Positions 1-8,233 of a DNA stretch of 64,000 nt are shown here, piece after piece. The translations under genes were made by a program, and so were the position numbers. The notes beneath the pieces were generated by a model. It was given only the letters and a program-made list of their open reading frames with translations. It had not been told where the DNA came from and did no database searches. Each line of letters begins with the position of its first letter. Position 1 is the stretch's first letter. The stretch lies in assembly GCF_035944375.1 (NCBI RefSeq), contig NZ_DASZBE010000014.1; one strand, 5' to 3'. The stretch comes from Allobosea sp035944375. Lineage in GTDB: Bacteria; Pseudomonadota; Alphaproteobacteria; Rhizobiales; Beijerinckiaceae.

Positions 1-1
1 C

Positions 2-274
2 GGCGCGATGCTGGCCGCCGCGCGACACGGCCTTGTCGTCGGGCACGACATCGCCATCGTCGGCTTCGACGACACCAGCGAGGCGCGCCATGTCGCGCCG
101 GCCCTGACCACCGTCGCAGTCGATCCAGTGGGCCTGGGCGAGCGCGCCGCCGCCCTCCTGCTGAAGCAGATCAACGATCCCGCCGCCGAGCCCGAGAGCT
201 TCATCGGCCCCGCCCAACTCGTCATCCGCGAATCGTGCGGCGCCTATCAGCGCGCCCTCGCCGCCGCCGGCTGA
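2..274 (+). CDS. LacI-family transcriptional regulator, C-terminal end (partial)
   Basis: The frame is open from the window edge to a TGA at 272-274, giving about 90 C-terminal residues. The segment GHDIAIVGFDD, followed by a stretch of the type APALTTVAVDPVGLGERAA and a final V-I-R-E-S, is the standard end of the periplasmic-binding-protein-like effector domain of LacI/GalR regulators. The DNA-binding domain lies outside the window. It ends 25 bases before a CoA-transferase operon on the same strand, so local control of that operon is likely but is inferred. The effector cannot be read from this fragment. Confidence 0.85.
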   Translation, partial: GAMLAAARHGLVVGHDIAIVGFDDTSEARHVAPALTTVAVDPVGLGERAAALLLKQINDPAAEPESFIGPAQLVIRESCGAYQRALAAAG

Positions 275-299
275 ACACCTTCCGAAGAGACAAGAGATC

Positions 300-1892
300 A
301 TGGCTTTTCCCCGCATCCTCTCCGCCGATGAAGCCGCCGCCCTGATCCCGGACGAGGCGATCGTCACGGTCTCCTCTTCTTCCGGCCTGGGTTGTCCGGA
401 TGCGGTTCTGGCGGCGATCGGTCGGCGCTTCGACTCCAGCGGTCACCCGCGCAACCTGACGACGCTGCACCCGATCGCAGCCGGCGACATGTGGGGCGTC
501 AAGGGCGTCGACCACATCGCCAAGCCCGGCCTGCTGGCGCGGATCATGGGCGGTTCCTACCCCTCCGGCCCGTCCTCGGCCGAGCCGCCTGCGATCTGGA
601 AGATGGTCACGGGTGATGAGATCCCGGCCTACAACATCCCAAGCGGCATCCTGTTCGACATGCATCGCGAGGCGGCCGCCAAGCGTCCGGGCGTGCTGAC
701 CAAGATCGGCATGGATACCTTCGTCGATCCCAAGCATCAGGGCTGCGCGATGAATGCGCGCGCCATGGCCGAACCGATCGTCAGCCGCGTCGAATTCGAC
801 GGCGAGGACTGGCTCTATTTCCGCAGCATCGTGCCTAAGGTCGCGATCATCCGCGCCACGACGGCCGATGAGCGCGGCAACCTCTCCTACGAACATGAGG
901 GCGGTCTGCTTGGCCCACTCGATCAGGCGCTGGCCGCGCGCAACAATGGCGGCATCGTCATCGCGCAGGTGAAGCGCGTGGTCGAGGCCGGCAGCCTCAA
1001 TACGCAGGCCGTCTTCGTGCCCGGCATCCTCGTCGATGCGATCGTGGTCGCGCCCGAGCAGATGCAGACGACGCAGACCGTCTACGACCCCGCCATCTCC
1101 GGCGAGGTGCGCCGGCCCCTGTCGAGCTTCGAGACCCCGGCCTTCGACGTCGCCAAGGTCATCGCGCGGCGCGTCGCGCAGGAATTGCGCCATGGCGACG
1201 CCGTCAATATCGGCTTCGGCATTTCGGCCAATGTCCCGCGAATCCTGATCGAGGAGGGCCGGCACGGTGCCGTGACCTGGGTGATCGAGCAAGGCGCCGT
1301 CGGCGGCGTGCCGCTGCTCGAATTCCAGTTCGGCTGCGCCTCCAATGCCGAAGCCATCGTCCCCTCCCCTTACCAATTCACCTACTTCCAGGGTGCGGGC
1401 TTCGACATGTCGCTGCTCTCCTTCCTGCAGATCGACAGGCAAGGCTGCGTCAACGTCTCAAAGCTCGGCGTCAGGCCCCATGTCACGGCCGGCGCCGGCG
1501 GCTTCATCGACATCACCGCGCGCGCCAAGCGCATCGTCTTCTCCGGCTATTTCAGCGCTGCCGCCAAGCTCGCAATCGCCGATGGCAAGCTCGTCATCGA
1601 GAAGGAAGGCAAGGTGATGAAGCTGGTCGAGGCTGTCGAGCACATCTCCTTCTCTGGCCCCCGCGCCATCGCCCAGGGCCAGGACATCACCTATGTCACC
1701 GAGCGCTGCGTGATGAAGCTGACGGCCGGCGGCATCGTCGTCACCGAGATCGCGCCGGGCGTCGATCTGGAGCGCGATATCCTCAGTCAAAGCGAGTTCC
1801 CGCTTCTGGTGCCCAAGCCGCCGAAGCTGATGGACGCCGCGCTCTTCAATGAGGCGCTGATTGGCCTCGAAATCCCTGCGAGGGCGGCATGA
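300..1892 (+). CDS. Acyl-CoA:acetate / 3-ketoacid CoA-transferase family protein
   Basis: This is a 530-residue single-chain CoA-transferase with both family I halves fused, the usual size for propionate/acetate CoA-transferases. Such enzymes move CoA between an acyl-CoA and a free acid through a glutamyl-CoA intermediate. The likely catalytic glutamate sits near residue 330 in VIEQGAVGG, the E-x-G arrangement of the family. The N-terminal half has the substrate-activating SSSSGLGCPDAVLAAIG segment. The ATG is preceded by AAGAGACAAGAG, a usable Shine-Dalgarno. The gene overlaps the next one by four bases (ATGA), forming an operon with an enoyl-CoA hydratase and an SDR. Together they suggest activation and beta-oxidation-like breakdown of a carboxylic acid; the substrate is unknown. 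Confidence 0.88.
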   Translation: MAFPRILSADEAAALIPDEAIVTVSSSSGLGCPDAVLAAIGRRFDSSGHPRNLTTLHPIAAGDMWGVKGVDHIAKPGLLARIMGGSYPSGPSSAEPPAIWKMVTGDEIPAYNIPSGILFDMHREAAAKRPGVLTKIGMDTFVDPKHQGCAMNARAMAEPIVSRVEFDGEDWLYFRSIVPKVAIIRATTADERGNLSYEHEGGLLGPLDQALAARNNGGIVIAQVKRVVEAGSLNTQAVFVPGILVDAIVVAPEQMQTTQTVYDPAISGEVRRPLSSFETPAFDVAKVIARRVAQELRHGDAVNIGFGISANVPRILIEEGRHGAVTWVIEQGAVGGVPLLEFQFGCASNAEAIVPSPYQFTYFQGAGFDMSLLSFLQIDRQGCVNVSKLGVRPHVTAGAGGFIDITARAKRIVFSGYFSAAAKLAIADGKLVIEKEGKVMKLVEAVEHISFSGPRAIAQGQDITYVTERCVMKLTAGGIVVTEIAPGVDLERDILSQSEFPLLVPKPPKLMDAALFNEALIGLEIPARAA

Positions 1893-2662
1893 GCGACCCT
1901 GTCCGCCTCGATATCGCTGCCTGCATTGCGACGATCACGCTCGCCCGGCCGGAAAAGCTAAACGCGCTCGACGACGTGATGGTCGGCCTCCTCGGCCGCT
2001 TCGCTGACACAGTCGACGCCGATCGCTCGGTGCGCGCGGTCATCCTGACGGCCGAGGGCAAGGCCTTCTGCGCCGGCGGTGACATCGTCGCCTGGGGTGG
2101 GCTCTCACCCTTGGAAATGGGTCAGGGCTGGGTCCGCTCGGGCCACCGCGTCTTCGATAAGCTCGCACGGATGAAGCCGCCGGTCATCGCCGCGATGAAC
2201 GGCCATGCGCTCGGCGGCGGGTTGGAACTCGCCGTCACCGCCGATATCCGCATCTGCGAGGTCCAGGCCAAGGTTGGCCTGCCGGAGACCGGGCTCGGCA
2301 TGATCCCGGGCTGGTCAGGCACGCAGCGTCTCGTAAGGCGCCTCGGCGCGCAGGTCGCGCGGCGACTCGCGCTCACCGGCGAGATCGTCACGGCCGAGAC
2401 CGCGCTTTCGCTCGGCATCGTCGATCAGGTCGTCGAGAAGGGCGGCGCGCTCGCGGCAGCACAGGTCATGGCCGAGCGCATCTGCCAACGCGGGCCGGTC
2501 GCCAATATCGTCGTCAAGCAGCTGATCAATGCCGCCGAGGACGAGGATAGCGGCGCGATCCTGGAAGCGCTGGCGAGCTCGCTCATCTCCTACACGGACG
2601 ACGTCAAGGAAGGCGTCGCGGCCTTCAAGGAAAAGCGCACGCCAACCTATCGGGCAGAATGA
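1889..2662 (+). CDS. Enoyl-CoA hydratase/isomerase family protein
   Basis: This 257-residue crotonase-fold protein has the usual length. The oxyanion-hole segments are clear: AFCAGGDIVAWGG near residues 58-70 and NGHALGGGLELA near 107-118. The segment LPETGLGMIPGWSGTQRL carries the glutamate expected of hydratases at the E-x-G-L-G position. It would hydrate a 2-enoyl-CoA, or isomerise a related acyl-CoA, in the cytoplasm. It starts inside the end of the CoA-transferase gene (ATGA) and is followed after one base by an SDR gene, so the three are almost certainly co-transcribed. Substrate identity is not visible. Confidence 0.9.
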   Translation: MSDPVRLDIAACIATITLARPEKLNALDDVMVGLLGRFADTVDADRSVRAVILTAEGKAFCAGGDIVAWGGLSPLEMGQGWVRSGHRVFDKLARMKPPVIAAMNGHALGGGLELAVTADIRICEVQAKVGLPETGLGMIPGWSGTQRLVRRLGAQVARRLALTGEIVTAETALSLGIVDQVVEKGGALAAAQVMAERICQRGPVANIVVKQLINAAEDEDSGAILEALASSLISYTDDVKEGVAAFKEKRTPTYRAE

Positions 2663-2663
2663 G

Positions 2664-3425
2664 ATGACGCGTCCCGTTGCCCTCATCACCGGCGCAAGGC
2701 GCGGCATCGGCCGCGCGATCGGCATTGCCCTCGCCAAGGCCGGCCACGACATCGCCTTCACCGATATCGCAGAGGACGAGGACGTCGCCGAAGCCGCGAA
2801 GCTGTTCGAGGCAGCCGGCGCGAAGGCGCGCTTCTTCAAGCACGATGTCGCGGCCGTCCCGAACCACGCCGGCCTCGTCGCCAATGTGAAGGCCGCCTTC
2901 GGCCGGCTCGATCTCTTCGTCTCCAATGCCGGCATCGGCGCGCCCGTGCGCGGCGACATGCTGGAGATCACTGAGGAGAGCTTCGACCTCGTGATGGACA
3001 TCAACCTGCGCGGCGCCGCCTTCCTGAGCCAGGAGGTCGCCCGGGCGATGCTGGCAGACAGGCCGGAGCGGCCGGCCATCGTCTTCATCACCTCCGCCTC
3101 GGCCGAGCTGATCTCGATCGACCGGGCGCAATATTGCGTCTCCAAGCTCGGCCTCTCGATGTGGGCGAAGGCGCTGGCCGTCAGGCTCGCACCGGAAGGT
3201 ATCCCGGTCTTCGAAATCCGGCCGGGCGTGATCCGCACCGACATGACCGCGAAGGTCGCAGCCAAATACGATGCGCGCATCGCCGACGGGCTGATCCCCG
3301 CCAGGCGCTGGGGCGAAGGCGAGGATGTCGCCGCCGCGGTCACCGCCCGGACGAGCGGGCAATTCGCCTATGCGACGGGGACGGTGATCAACGTCGATGG
3401 CGGCTTGCTGATCCCCCGTTTGTAG
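2664..3425 (+). CDS. SDR-family oxidoreductase (3-ketoacyl reductase-like)
   Basis: This is a 253-residue short-chain dehydrogenase. The Rossmann motif TGARRGIG lies at about residues 9-16, SNAG marks the N-A-G motif, and YCVSK is the catalytic Y-x-x-x-K preceded by the serine in ITSAS. I chose the ATG at 2664, one base after the hydratase stop; a longer reading frame upstream lies entirely within the hydratase gene and is not credible. With its neighbours it would oxidise or reduce a 3-hydroxy/3-oxoacyl intermediate. It resembles YghA/FabG-type enzymes annotated only as 3-ketoacyl-ACP reductases, so the exact substrate stays open. Confidence 0.87.
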   Translation: MTRPVALITGARRGIGRAIGIALAKAGHDIAFTDIAEDEDVAEAAKLFEAAGAKARFFKHDVAAVPNHAGLVANVKAAFGRLDLFVSNAGIGAPVRGDMLEITEESFDLVMDINLRGAAFLSQEVARAMLADRPERPAIVFITSASAELISIDRAQYCVSKLGLSMWAKALAVRLAPEGIPVFEIRPGVIRTDMTAKVAAKYDARIADGLIPARRWGEGEDVAAAVTARTSGQFAYATGTVINVDGGLLIPRL

Positions 3426-3431
3426 CAAGAC

Positions 3432-3803
3432 TGGACCGACTGCGATCTCGTTCGCCTTCGGATCAGCGATGCCGTCCTCGACGGCACGGTAAAACTGAGG
3501 AGCTCGATCATCCAGCAGAGGACGGGCCGACCGTTGCTCTTCGAGCTGACAGATCCGACGCGCGAAGCGCTGACCGCTTGGCTCCGGCGTCGACCATCCA
3601 TCGAAGCTGACTGGCTGTTTCCAAGCCGCAGGATCGCGTCACAACATCCAAGGGACGATTCGGCTCTTGCGCCAACGGGCTTCGCGGGAGCCCCTTTTGA
3701 TCTTCCCTATAAGCTGCGCTTGGCCGGAAATGGAAGCTGCGCTTGGCCGGAAATGGCCGCGCCATCAAAGCGCGCGTCAGGACCGGTCACGTCGACACGT
3801 TGA
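3432..3803 (+). pseudogene. Tyrosine recombinase (phage-type integrase) remnant
   Basis: Reading from 3432 gives a stretch containing CDLVRLRISDAV, then IIQQRTGRP, LFELTDPTREALTAWL and ADWLFPSRR. This order matches the central part of small tyrosine recombinases (a DLVxLR motif, then a QxKTGRPVxFEL segment, then WLFPSR). No start codon or N-terminal core-binding domain precedes it, because the fabG-like gene ends at 3425. The R-H-R-Y catalytic end is absent; after the WLFPSR segment the frame runs into unrelated residues and a tandem duplication. I read it as the decayed middle of an integrase gene, a scar of a lost mobile element. Confidence 0.65.
3711..3756 (+). repeat. Perfect 23-bp tandem duplication
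   Basis: Two head-to-tail identical copies lie at 3711-3733 and 3734-3756, each beginning AAGCTGCG and ending CGGAAATGG. They fall directly after the recognisable part of the integrase remnant. A duplication of 23 bases breaks any reading frame, consistent with a decaying locus. Confidence 0.95.
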
Positions 3804-4055
3804 TCTCTTCGAGACCGTGTGGCGCGCCGGCATGGCCGCCGCGCCAATCGTTCAAGCTCCCTGAGGCTTTGACCGGCGTGAGACATTGGCTCGAACCGCG
3901 GATCGATATCGCTGCACGATCCTGATTGGGGGCAACGTCACCCGGCCTGGACGTCGTGGCGATCGACGATGGTGGGTATGCGCTCGCGATGCTCGTAGAT
4001 CGTCGTGAGCATCTGAGATGATTGAACGGCGGCTGGTGCCGCTGTTCCGTCGCCG
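3804..4055. other. Non-coding remainder between integrase remnant and alcohol dehydrogenase gene
   Basis: I see no convincing gene here. Short open stretches lack a start with a ribosome-binding site and resemble nothing I recognise. It lies downstream of the minus-strand alcohol dehydrogenase gene and shows no strong hairpin with a T-run. Confidence 0.5.
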
Positions 4056-5225
4056 TCAGGGCCGGAGGATCACCTTGATGACGCCGTCCTCCTTGTCCCG
4101 AAATTTCTTGTACATCTCCGGCGCGTCCTCGAGGCTGGCCGGGTGCGTGATCACGAAGCTCGGGTCGATTTCGCCCGCCTCGATCTTGGCGAGCAAAGGC
4201 TTGGTGTAGGCCTGGACGTGGGTCTGACCCATCTTGAAGGTCAAGCCCTTGTTCATCGCGGCTCCGATCGGGATCTTGTCGCCCATTCCGACATACACGC
4301 CGGGGATCGAGATCGTCCCGCCTTTCCGACAGCACATGATGGCTTCGCGCAGGACATGAACGCGGTCGGTCGCGAGGAACGCGGCCGCCTTGACCTTATC
4401 GAGAATGGCATCGGCGGCGCCATGGCCCGAGGCCTCACATCCAACGGCGTCAATGCAGCTATCCGGACCTCGGCCTTTGGTCATCGCCATCAGCTCGTCG
4501 TAGACATCGACTTTGCTGAAATCGAGCGTCTCCGCTCCGCCGGCCGCCGCCATGGCGAGCCTTTCGGGCACCTCGTCGATGGCGATCACGCGACCCGCCC
4601 CCATCATGATGGCCGACCGGATGGCGAACTGACCAACCGGACCGCACCCCCAGATCGCGACGGTGTCGCCATCCCGGATCTGCGCGTTCTCGGCCGCCAT
4701 GTATCCCGTGGGAAAGATGTCAGACAGGAACAGAGCCTGCTCGTCACTGACGCTGTCGGGAACCTTGATGGGTCCAACATCGGCCATAGGCACACGCAGA
4801 TACTCTGCCTGGCCGCCGCTGTAGCCACCCAGCATGTGACTGAATCCGAACAACCCCGCCGGTGACTGGCCCATCGCCCTGGCGGCTATCTCGGCGTTGG
4901 GGTTCGTCCGGTCGCAGGCAGAGAATAGCCCCTGTCGGCAGAACCAGCAGTCGCCGCAGCTGATGGTGAACGGCACGACGACCCGGTCGCCGACTTTGAG
5001 GTTCGTCACTTCGGAGCCCAACTCCATCACGACGCCCATGTTCTCATGGCCGAGGATGTCGCCGCTTTCCATCGTCGGCTGATATCCATCGAGCAGATGG
5101 AGATCCGAACCACAGATCGCGCAGCAGGTGATCTTGATCACGGCATCACGGGGATGCTCGATTTTGGGGTCGGGGACGGTATCGACGCGCACGTCGCCCT
5201 TGCCGTGCCAGCACAGCGCTCTCAT
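4056..5225 (-). CDS. Zinc-dependent alcohol dehydrogenase (formaldehyde dehydrogenase-like)
   Basis: This is a 389-residue medium-chain dehydrogenase. Catalytic zinc ligands are visible in CAICGSDLHLLDGYQP and GHENMG; the structural zinc site is the four-cysteine loop CGDCWFCRQGLFSAC near residue 100. The NAD-binding motif is WGCGPVGQFAIRSAI. The 21-residue gap before the structural cysteines and the IDAVGCEASGHG segment are typical of the glutathione-independent formaldehyde dehydrogenase-like branch, where aldehyde/alcohol oxidation with bound NAD is the usual activity. It stands alone. An EcfG-like promoter (GGAAC-N17-CGTT) lies about 40 bases upstream, suggesting general stress control. 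Substrate is inferred only from family. Confidence 0.9.
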   Translation of the reverse strand: MRALCWHGKGDVRVDTVPDPKIEHPRDAVIKITCCAICGSDLHLLDGYQPTMESGDILGHENMGVVMELGSEVTNLKVGDRVVVPFTISCGDCWFCRQGLFSACDRTNPNAEIAARAMGQSPAGLFGFSHMLGGYSGGQAEYLRVPMADVGPIKVPDSVSDEQALFLSDIFPTGYMAAENAQIRDGDTVAIWGCGPVGQFAIRSAIMMGAGRVIAIDEVPERLAMAAAGGAETLDFSKVDVYDELMAMTKGRGPDSCIDAVGCEASGHGAADAILDKVKAAAFLATDRVHVLREAIMCCRKGGTISIPGVYVGMGDKIPIGAAMNKGLTFKMGQTHVQAYTKPLLAKIEAGEIDPSFVITHPASLEDAPEMYKKFRDKEDGVIKVILRP

Positions 5226-5267
5226 GAGGTCTTCCTTCGCTTTCGGAGGCCCCCACCTGCCAGCCCC

Positions 5268-5293
5268 AACGTAGCCGCTCGGTCATACGTTCC
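5268..5293 (-). promoter_or_regulatory. EcfG-type general stress promoter for the alcohol dehydrogenase gene
   Basis: On the minus strand GGAAC (5289-5293) is followed after exactly 17 bases by CGTTGG (-10 core at 5268-5271). This matches the alphaproteobacterial EcfG consensus GGAAC-N16/17-CGTT. It ends 42 bases before the ATG at 5225. Confidence 0.65.
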
Positions 5294-5434
5294 CCGGAAT
5301 TGGTGATCCGTTGAAAAAGGATCCGGTCTCGGTCCGGAACCATTGGAACAGCCCGGGCCTTTGTCCACGACGCACAGGCCTCGAGCAGGACCTCATTGAA
5401 GTCGTGGTCGTGCAAGCATACGGATCGGAACGAC

Positions 5435-5710
5435 ATGACCGACTCTTCTGATCGAACAGCAGCTGGAAAATACTTTCCGCGCGTTCCTGATCGCGAGAAA
5501 AACAACTTCCGCCCAGCAATGGACGAAGCCGAGTTTCGGACGGGGCGACAATACGCCCTTGATCTCGCGAAACGACATGCCGGCAGGGACTGGATCGACG
5601 AGTTGACGAAGCTCACCGGGCGCCAGCGCGACGAGACCGAGTGGCATCTTCAGGAGGATATGGTCCCGCCCGAAGACATCAGGCGGGCTTGCAAGGCCAT
5701 GCTGCCCTGA
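5435..5710 (+). CDS. Small conserved-looking hypothetical protein
   Basis: This frame encodes 91 hydrophilic residues, starting MTDSSDRTAAGKYFPRVPDR and containing a probable two-helix segment (YALDLAKRHAGRDWIDELTKL) and a C-terminal stretch PPEDIRRACKAML. There is no signal peptide or membrane segment. An earlier in-frame ATG at 5396 would add 13 residues of poor quality, so the ATG at 5435 after GATCGGAACG is preferred. I do not recognise the family. Antisense frames cover the same bases, but the codon third-position pattern and protein-like composition favour this one. Confidence 0.5.
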   Translation: MTDSSDRTAAGKYFPRVPDREKNNFRPAMDEAEFRTGRQYALDLAKRHAGRDWIDELTKLTGRQRDETEWHLQEDMVPPEDIRRACKAMLP

Positions 5711-5901
5711 CACGCGACCAATCCGAGCCCGAGGCGCCTATCGCGCCGGACGGCAAGCTCCCTGTCTGATCGCGCCACCTTCGTGCCCGCCGAGGCCGGC
5801 GGCTTGTCGACGGCGTCCGTCAGGGGGCACGGGCGTCAGCGCTTCCAGGCTGCCGCAGCGACGAGGTCGCTCCCGCAGCTGAGCCGGCCGGCCCCCGGCA
5901 C

Positions 5902-6201
5902 TCAATCGGCGGGCGGAGCCAGCGTCTGCGCCACGCTCTCCCGCTGCGTGCGTGGCATCAGCTTCATCGCGAGGATGAAGCTGGCGAGCACCAGGCAGAT
6001 GCCGTTGGTCAGGATCAGCGGCCACTCGGCCTTGGCGAGGCCGTAGACCAGCCAGAGCGCGAAGCCGCAGCAGGTGATCGTATAGGTCGGCGCCGACAGC
6101 GCCGAGACGTCGCGGGTCCGCAGCACGCGCCAGGCCTGGGGCACGAAGCTGACCGTCGAGCACAGCGCCGCGCCGTAGCCGACGACGGAAATCCAGTTCA
6201 A
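5902..6201 (-). CDS. SemiSWEET / PQ-loop small membrane transporter
   Basis: A 99-residue protein with three predicted membrane helices: WISVVGYGAALCSTVSFVPQ, a middle segment around TYTITCCGFALWLVYGLA, and LILTNGICLVLASFILAM. The pattern of a P-Q pair at the end of helix 1 (SFVPQAWRVLRTRDVSALS) and an asparagine in helix 3 (TNGIC) defines SemiSWEETs, which form dimers and carry small sugars passively. The start is a TTG at 6201 that shares bases with the stop of the upstream hydrolase gene and follows GGGGGAGAG, so translation is coupled. Its partner hydrolase does not reveal the cargo. Confidence 0.82.
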   Translation of the reverse strand: MNWISVVGYGAALCSTVSFVPQAWRVLRTRDVSALSAPTYTITCCGFALWLVYGLAKAEWPLILTNGICLVLASFILAMKLMPRTQRESVAQTLAPPAD

Positions 6202-7247
6202 GCGCGCTCTCCCCCGTTCATCACGACGCGCAGATGCGGGGCGGGACGGTGCGGCGACGGCGCTTGTTGCGGCCTCTCCTGCGGCAACGCGTCGAGGAAC
6301 CGCTTGAGATGCGGCACGAACGCGTTGGGTGCCTGAAAATGCGGAAAGGCGCCGGTGTCGAAGGAGGTCAGGTCCCAGTTTGAGCGCGTCAGCGTCCAGT
6401 CGGCCTCGCTGAAATCGGCGAAGGCGCCGCGCGTGCCATGGGCCAGCCAGACGGGGAGATCCAGCGCCTCGTAGATGTCGCGGATGTCGGGCGAGAACAG
6501 TTTGCCCGAGGCGAAGGCGAAGGCGGCGAAGGAAGCACCGGGCTGGTGCGCGCTCTGCCAGGCGTAGTCGACCAATCCCGGATCCGGCGTGCCGCCGAAG
6601 GTGCGGCGCAGAAAGAAGCGGATGCTCGGGCGGCTGACCAGCAGGCTGAACAGCCCGCTCCGCCACAGGGGCGCCGTCAGAAAGCCCTCCAGCCCGGTGC
6701 GGGAGCGCGGTTCGGGCATGCTGCCGCGGCGGCGCTGAGCGCCCGACTCGAAGCCGGTCGGCGTGACGAGGACGAGGCCGGAAAACAGCGCCGGCTGCTG
6801 CAGGGCGGCACGCGCCAGAAATTCGGAGGACAGCGACAGCGCCACTGCCGCGACGGGCTGCCCGTCGCACATCTCCCGAACAGTCCGTGCCGCCAGCAGG
6901 ACTGCCTCGACATAGCGCTCGACCGTATAGGCGTCAGGTCCCCGGCTCGACAGGCCGAAGCCCGGCAGGTCGAGCGCGAAAACGCGGCGACGCTCCCGCA
7001 TCGCCGCGAAGATCGGCTTCACCTCGTAGCTGGAGGCGGCGGCGTTGATGCTGTGTATCAGCAGCAGGGGCGGCCCTGCACCATCTTCCAGCAGCACCAG
7101 CCGACCACCGCCCCAGGGCAGCGCGTGGCGCTGGGCCGGCATCGGCAGCGGCAGGGAGGTGGGATCGCTCAGGGCGCCGGGGGGCGGCGTGGCGCCCGGC
7201 GCTACGGTGCCGGCACGCGCCTTTGCGGGTTTGGACGGATTCGGCAT
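6198..7247 (-). CDS. Alpha/beta-hydrolase family protein
   Basis: This is a 349-residue alpha/beta-hydrolase. The segment LLLIHSINAAASSYEVKPIF supplies the H-x oxyanion loop, RRVFALDLPGFGLSSRG the D-x-P-G-F-G-x-S motif, and the nucleophile elbow reads ALSLSSEF rather than the usual GHSMGG. GTRGAFADF near the end carries the acid residue region, and the C-terminal region holds the likely histidine. The first 35 residues are a low-complexity, Pro/Ala-rich leader with no clear signal peptide. It is translationally coupled to a SemiSWEET-like gene. Reaction unknown; an esterase or haloalkane-type hydrolase is equally possible. Confidence 0.8.
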   Translation of the reverse strand: MPNPSKPAKARAGTVAPGATPPPGALSDPTSLPLPMPAQRHALPWGGGRLVLLEDGAGPPLLLIHSINAAASSYEVKPIFAAMRERRRVFALDLPGFGLSSRGPDAYTVERYVEAVLLAARTVREMCDGQPVAAVALSLSSEFLARAALQQPALFSGLVLVTPTGFESGAQRRRGSMPEPRSRTGLEGFLTAPLWRSGLFSLLVSRPSIRFFLRRTFGGTPDPGLVDYAWQSAHQPGASFAAFAFASGKLFSPDIRDIYEALDLPVWLAHGTRGAFADFSEADWTLTRSNWDLTSFDTGAFPHFQAPNAFVPHLKRFLDALPQERPQQAPSPHRPAPHLRVVMNGGERA

Positions 7248-7313
7248 GGAAGACGAGTCCTCTGGCTTGCTGGCACATCAATGAGCCGCGGCCGCCATGG
7301 TTCCCCAATAGCC

Positions 7314-7338
7314 GGAACTGGCCCTGTGCTGGACGGTT
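7314..7338 (+). promoter_or_regulatory. Possible EcfG-like promoter for the SDR gene
   Basis: GGAAC at 7314-7318, then 16 bases, then GGTTGC, one mismatch from the CGTT core. It lies 47 bases before the ATG at 7385. Weaker than the other EcfG-type sites in the window. Confidence 0.3.
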
Positions 7339-7384
7339 GCTCCCGACCGGCCCTTGCGGCCCTTGCCAGAGAAAGGTCTTCCCC

Positions 7385-8233
7385 ATGACGGATGCGAACC
7401 CGCCACAGACGCAAGCCCGGCAACCCGGCAACGAGGCGCAGATGTCGCCCCGCCCGCAATTCGAGCCGCGCTTTCCCGGCGCTGGCCGGCTTCGGGGCAA
7501 GATCGCGCTCATCACCGGTGGCGATAGCGGCATCGGCCGCGCGGTCGCCGTCGGCATGGCGCGGGAGGGCGCTTCCGTCGCCGTCGTCTATCTCGACGAA
7601 CATGAGGATGCGCAGGAAACGATCGGGCTCGTCGAGGCGGAGGGTGGCAGGGCCATCGCGATCGCCGGCGACATCGGGGACGAGGCCTTCTGCAGTGCGG
7701 CCGTGTCGCGGACGGTCGAGGCTTTCGGGCGCCTCGACATCCTCGTGAACAACGCAGCCGAGCAGCATGTCGTCGAAGAGCCGCTCGAAATTTCCGCCGA
7801 GCAGCTCGAGCGCACCTTCCGGACGAATGTCTTCGGCTATTTCCACATGACCAAGCATGCGCTCCGGCACATGCGGGAGGGTGCCGCGATCGTGAACACG
7901 ACCTCGGTCACCGCCTACAAGGGCAAGGATACGCTCATCGATTACGCCGCAACGCGCGGGGCCATCGTCGCCTTCACGCGCTCGCTGGCGCAGGCCCTGG
8001 CGGAGAAGGGCATCCGGGTGAACGGCGTCGCGCCAGGCCCGATCTGGACGCCGCTGATCCCGGCCTCTTTCGACGAGGAGCATGTGGCACAGCACGGGGC
8101 CAGTGCGCCTATGGGCCGGGCCGGCCAGCCCAATGAGGTCGCCTCCTGCCATGTCTTCCTGGCCAGCGAGGAAGCCTCCTACATGTCCGGACAGGTGCTT
8201 CACCCCAATGGCGGGACGATCGTGGGGTCTTGA
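7385..8233 (+). CDS. SDR-family oxidoreductase (YghA/glucose dehydrogenase-like) with YxxxR active site
   Basis: This 282-residue SDR has the roughly 40-residue N-terminal extension (FEPRFPGAGRLRGKIALITG) of the YghA/GsiB-type stress SDRs. The dinucleotide motif TGGDSGIG and NNAA are intact. The active site reads DYAATRGA: the conserved lysine of Y-x-x-x-K is replaced by arginine (codon CGC). The ATG at 7385 follows GAGAAAGGTCTTCCCC; a frame open further upstream has no recognisable protein content. The 3' end runs 34 bases into the convergent cinA-like gene. Reduction of an aldehyde/sugar with NAD(P)H would be expected of the family; the K-to-R change makes activity uncertain. Confidence 0.85.
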   Translation: MTDANPPQTQARQPGNEAQMSPRPQFEPRFPGAGRLRGKIALITGGDSGIGRAVAVGMAREGASVAVVYLDEHEDAQETIGLVEAEGGRAIAIAGDIGDEAFCSAAVSRTVEAFGRLDILVNNAAEQHVVEEPLEISAEQLERTFRTNVFGYFHMTKHALRHMREGAAIVNTTSVTAYKGKDTLIDYAATRGAIVAFTRSLAQALAEKGIRVNGVAPGPIWTPLIPASFDEEHVAQHGASAPMGRAGQPNEVASCHVFLASEEASYMSGQVLHPNGGTIVGS

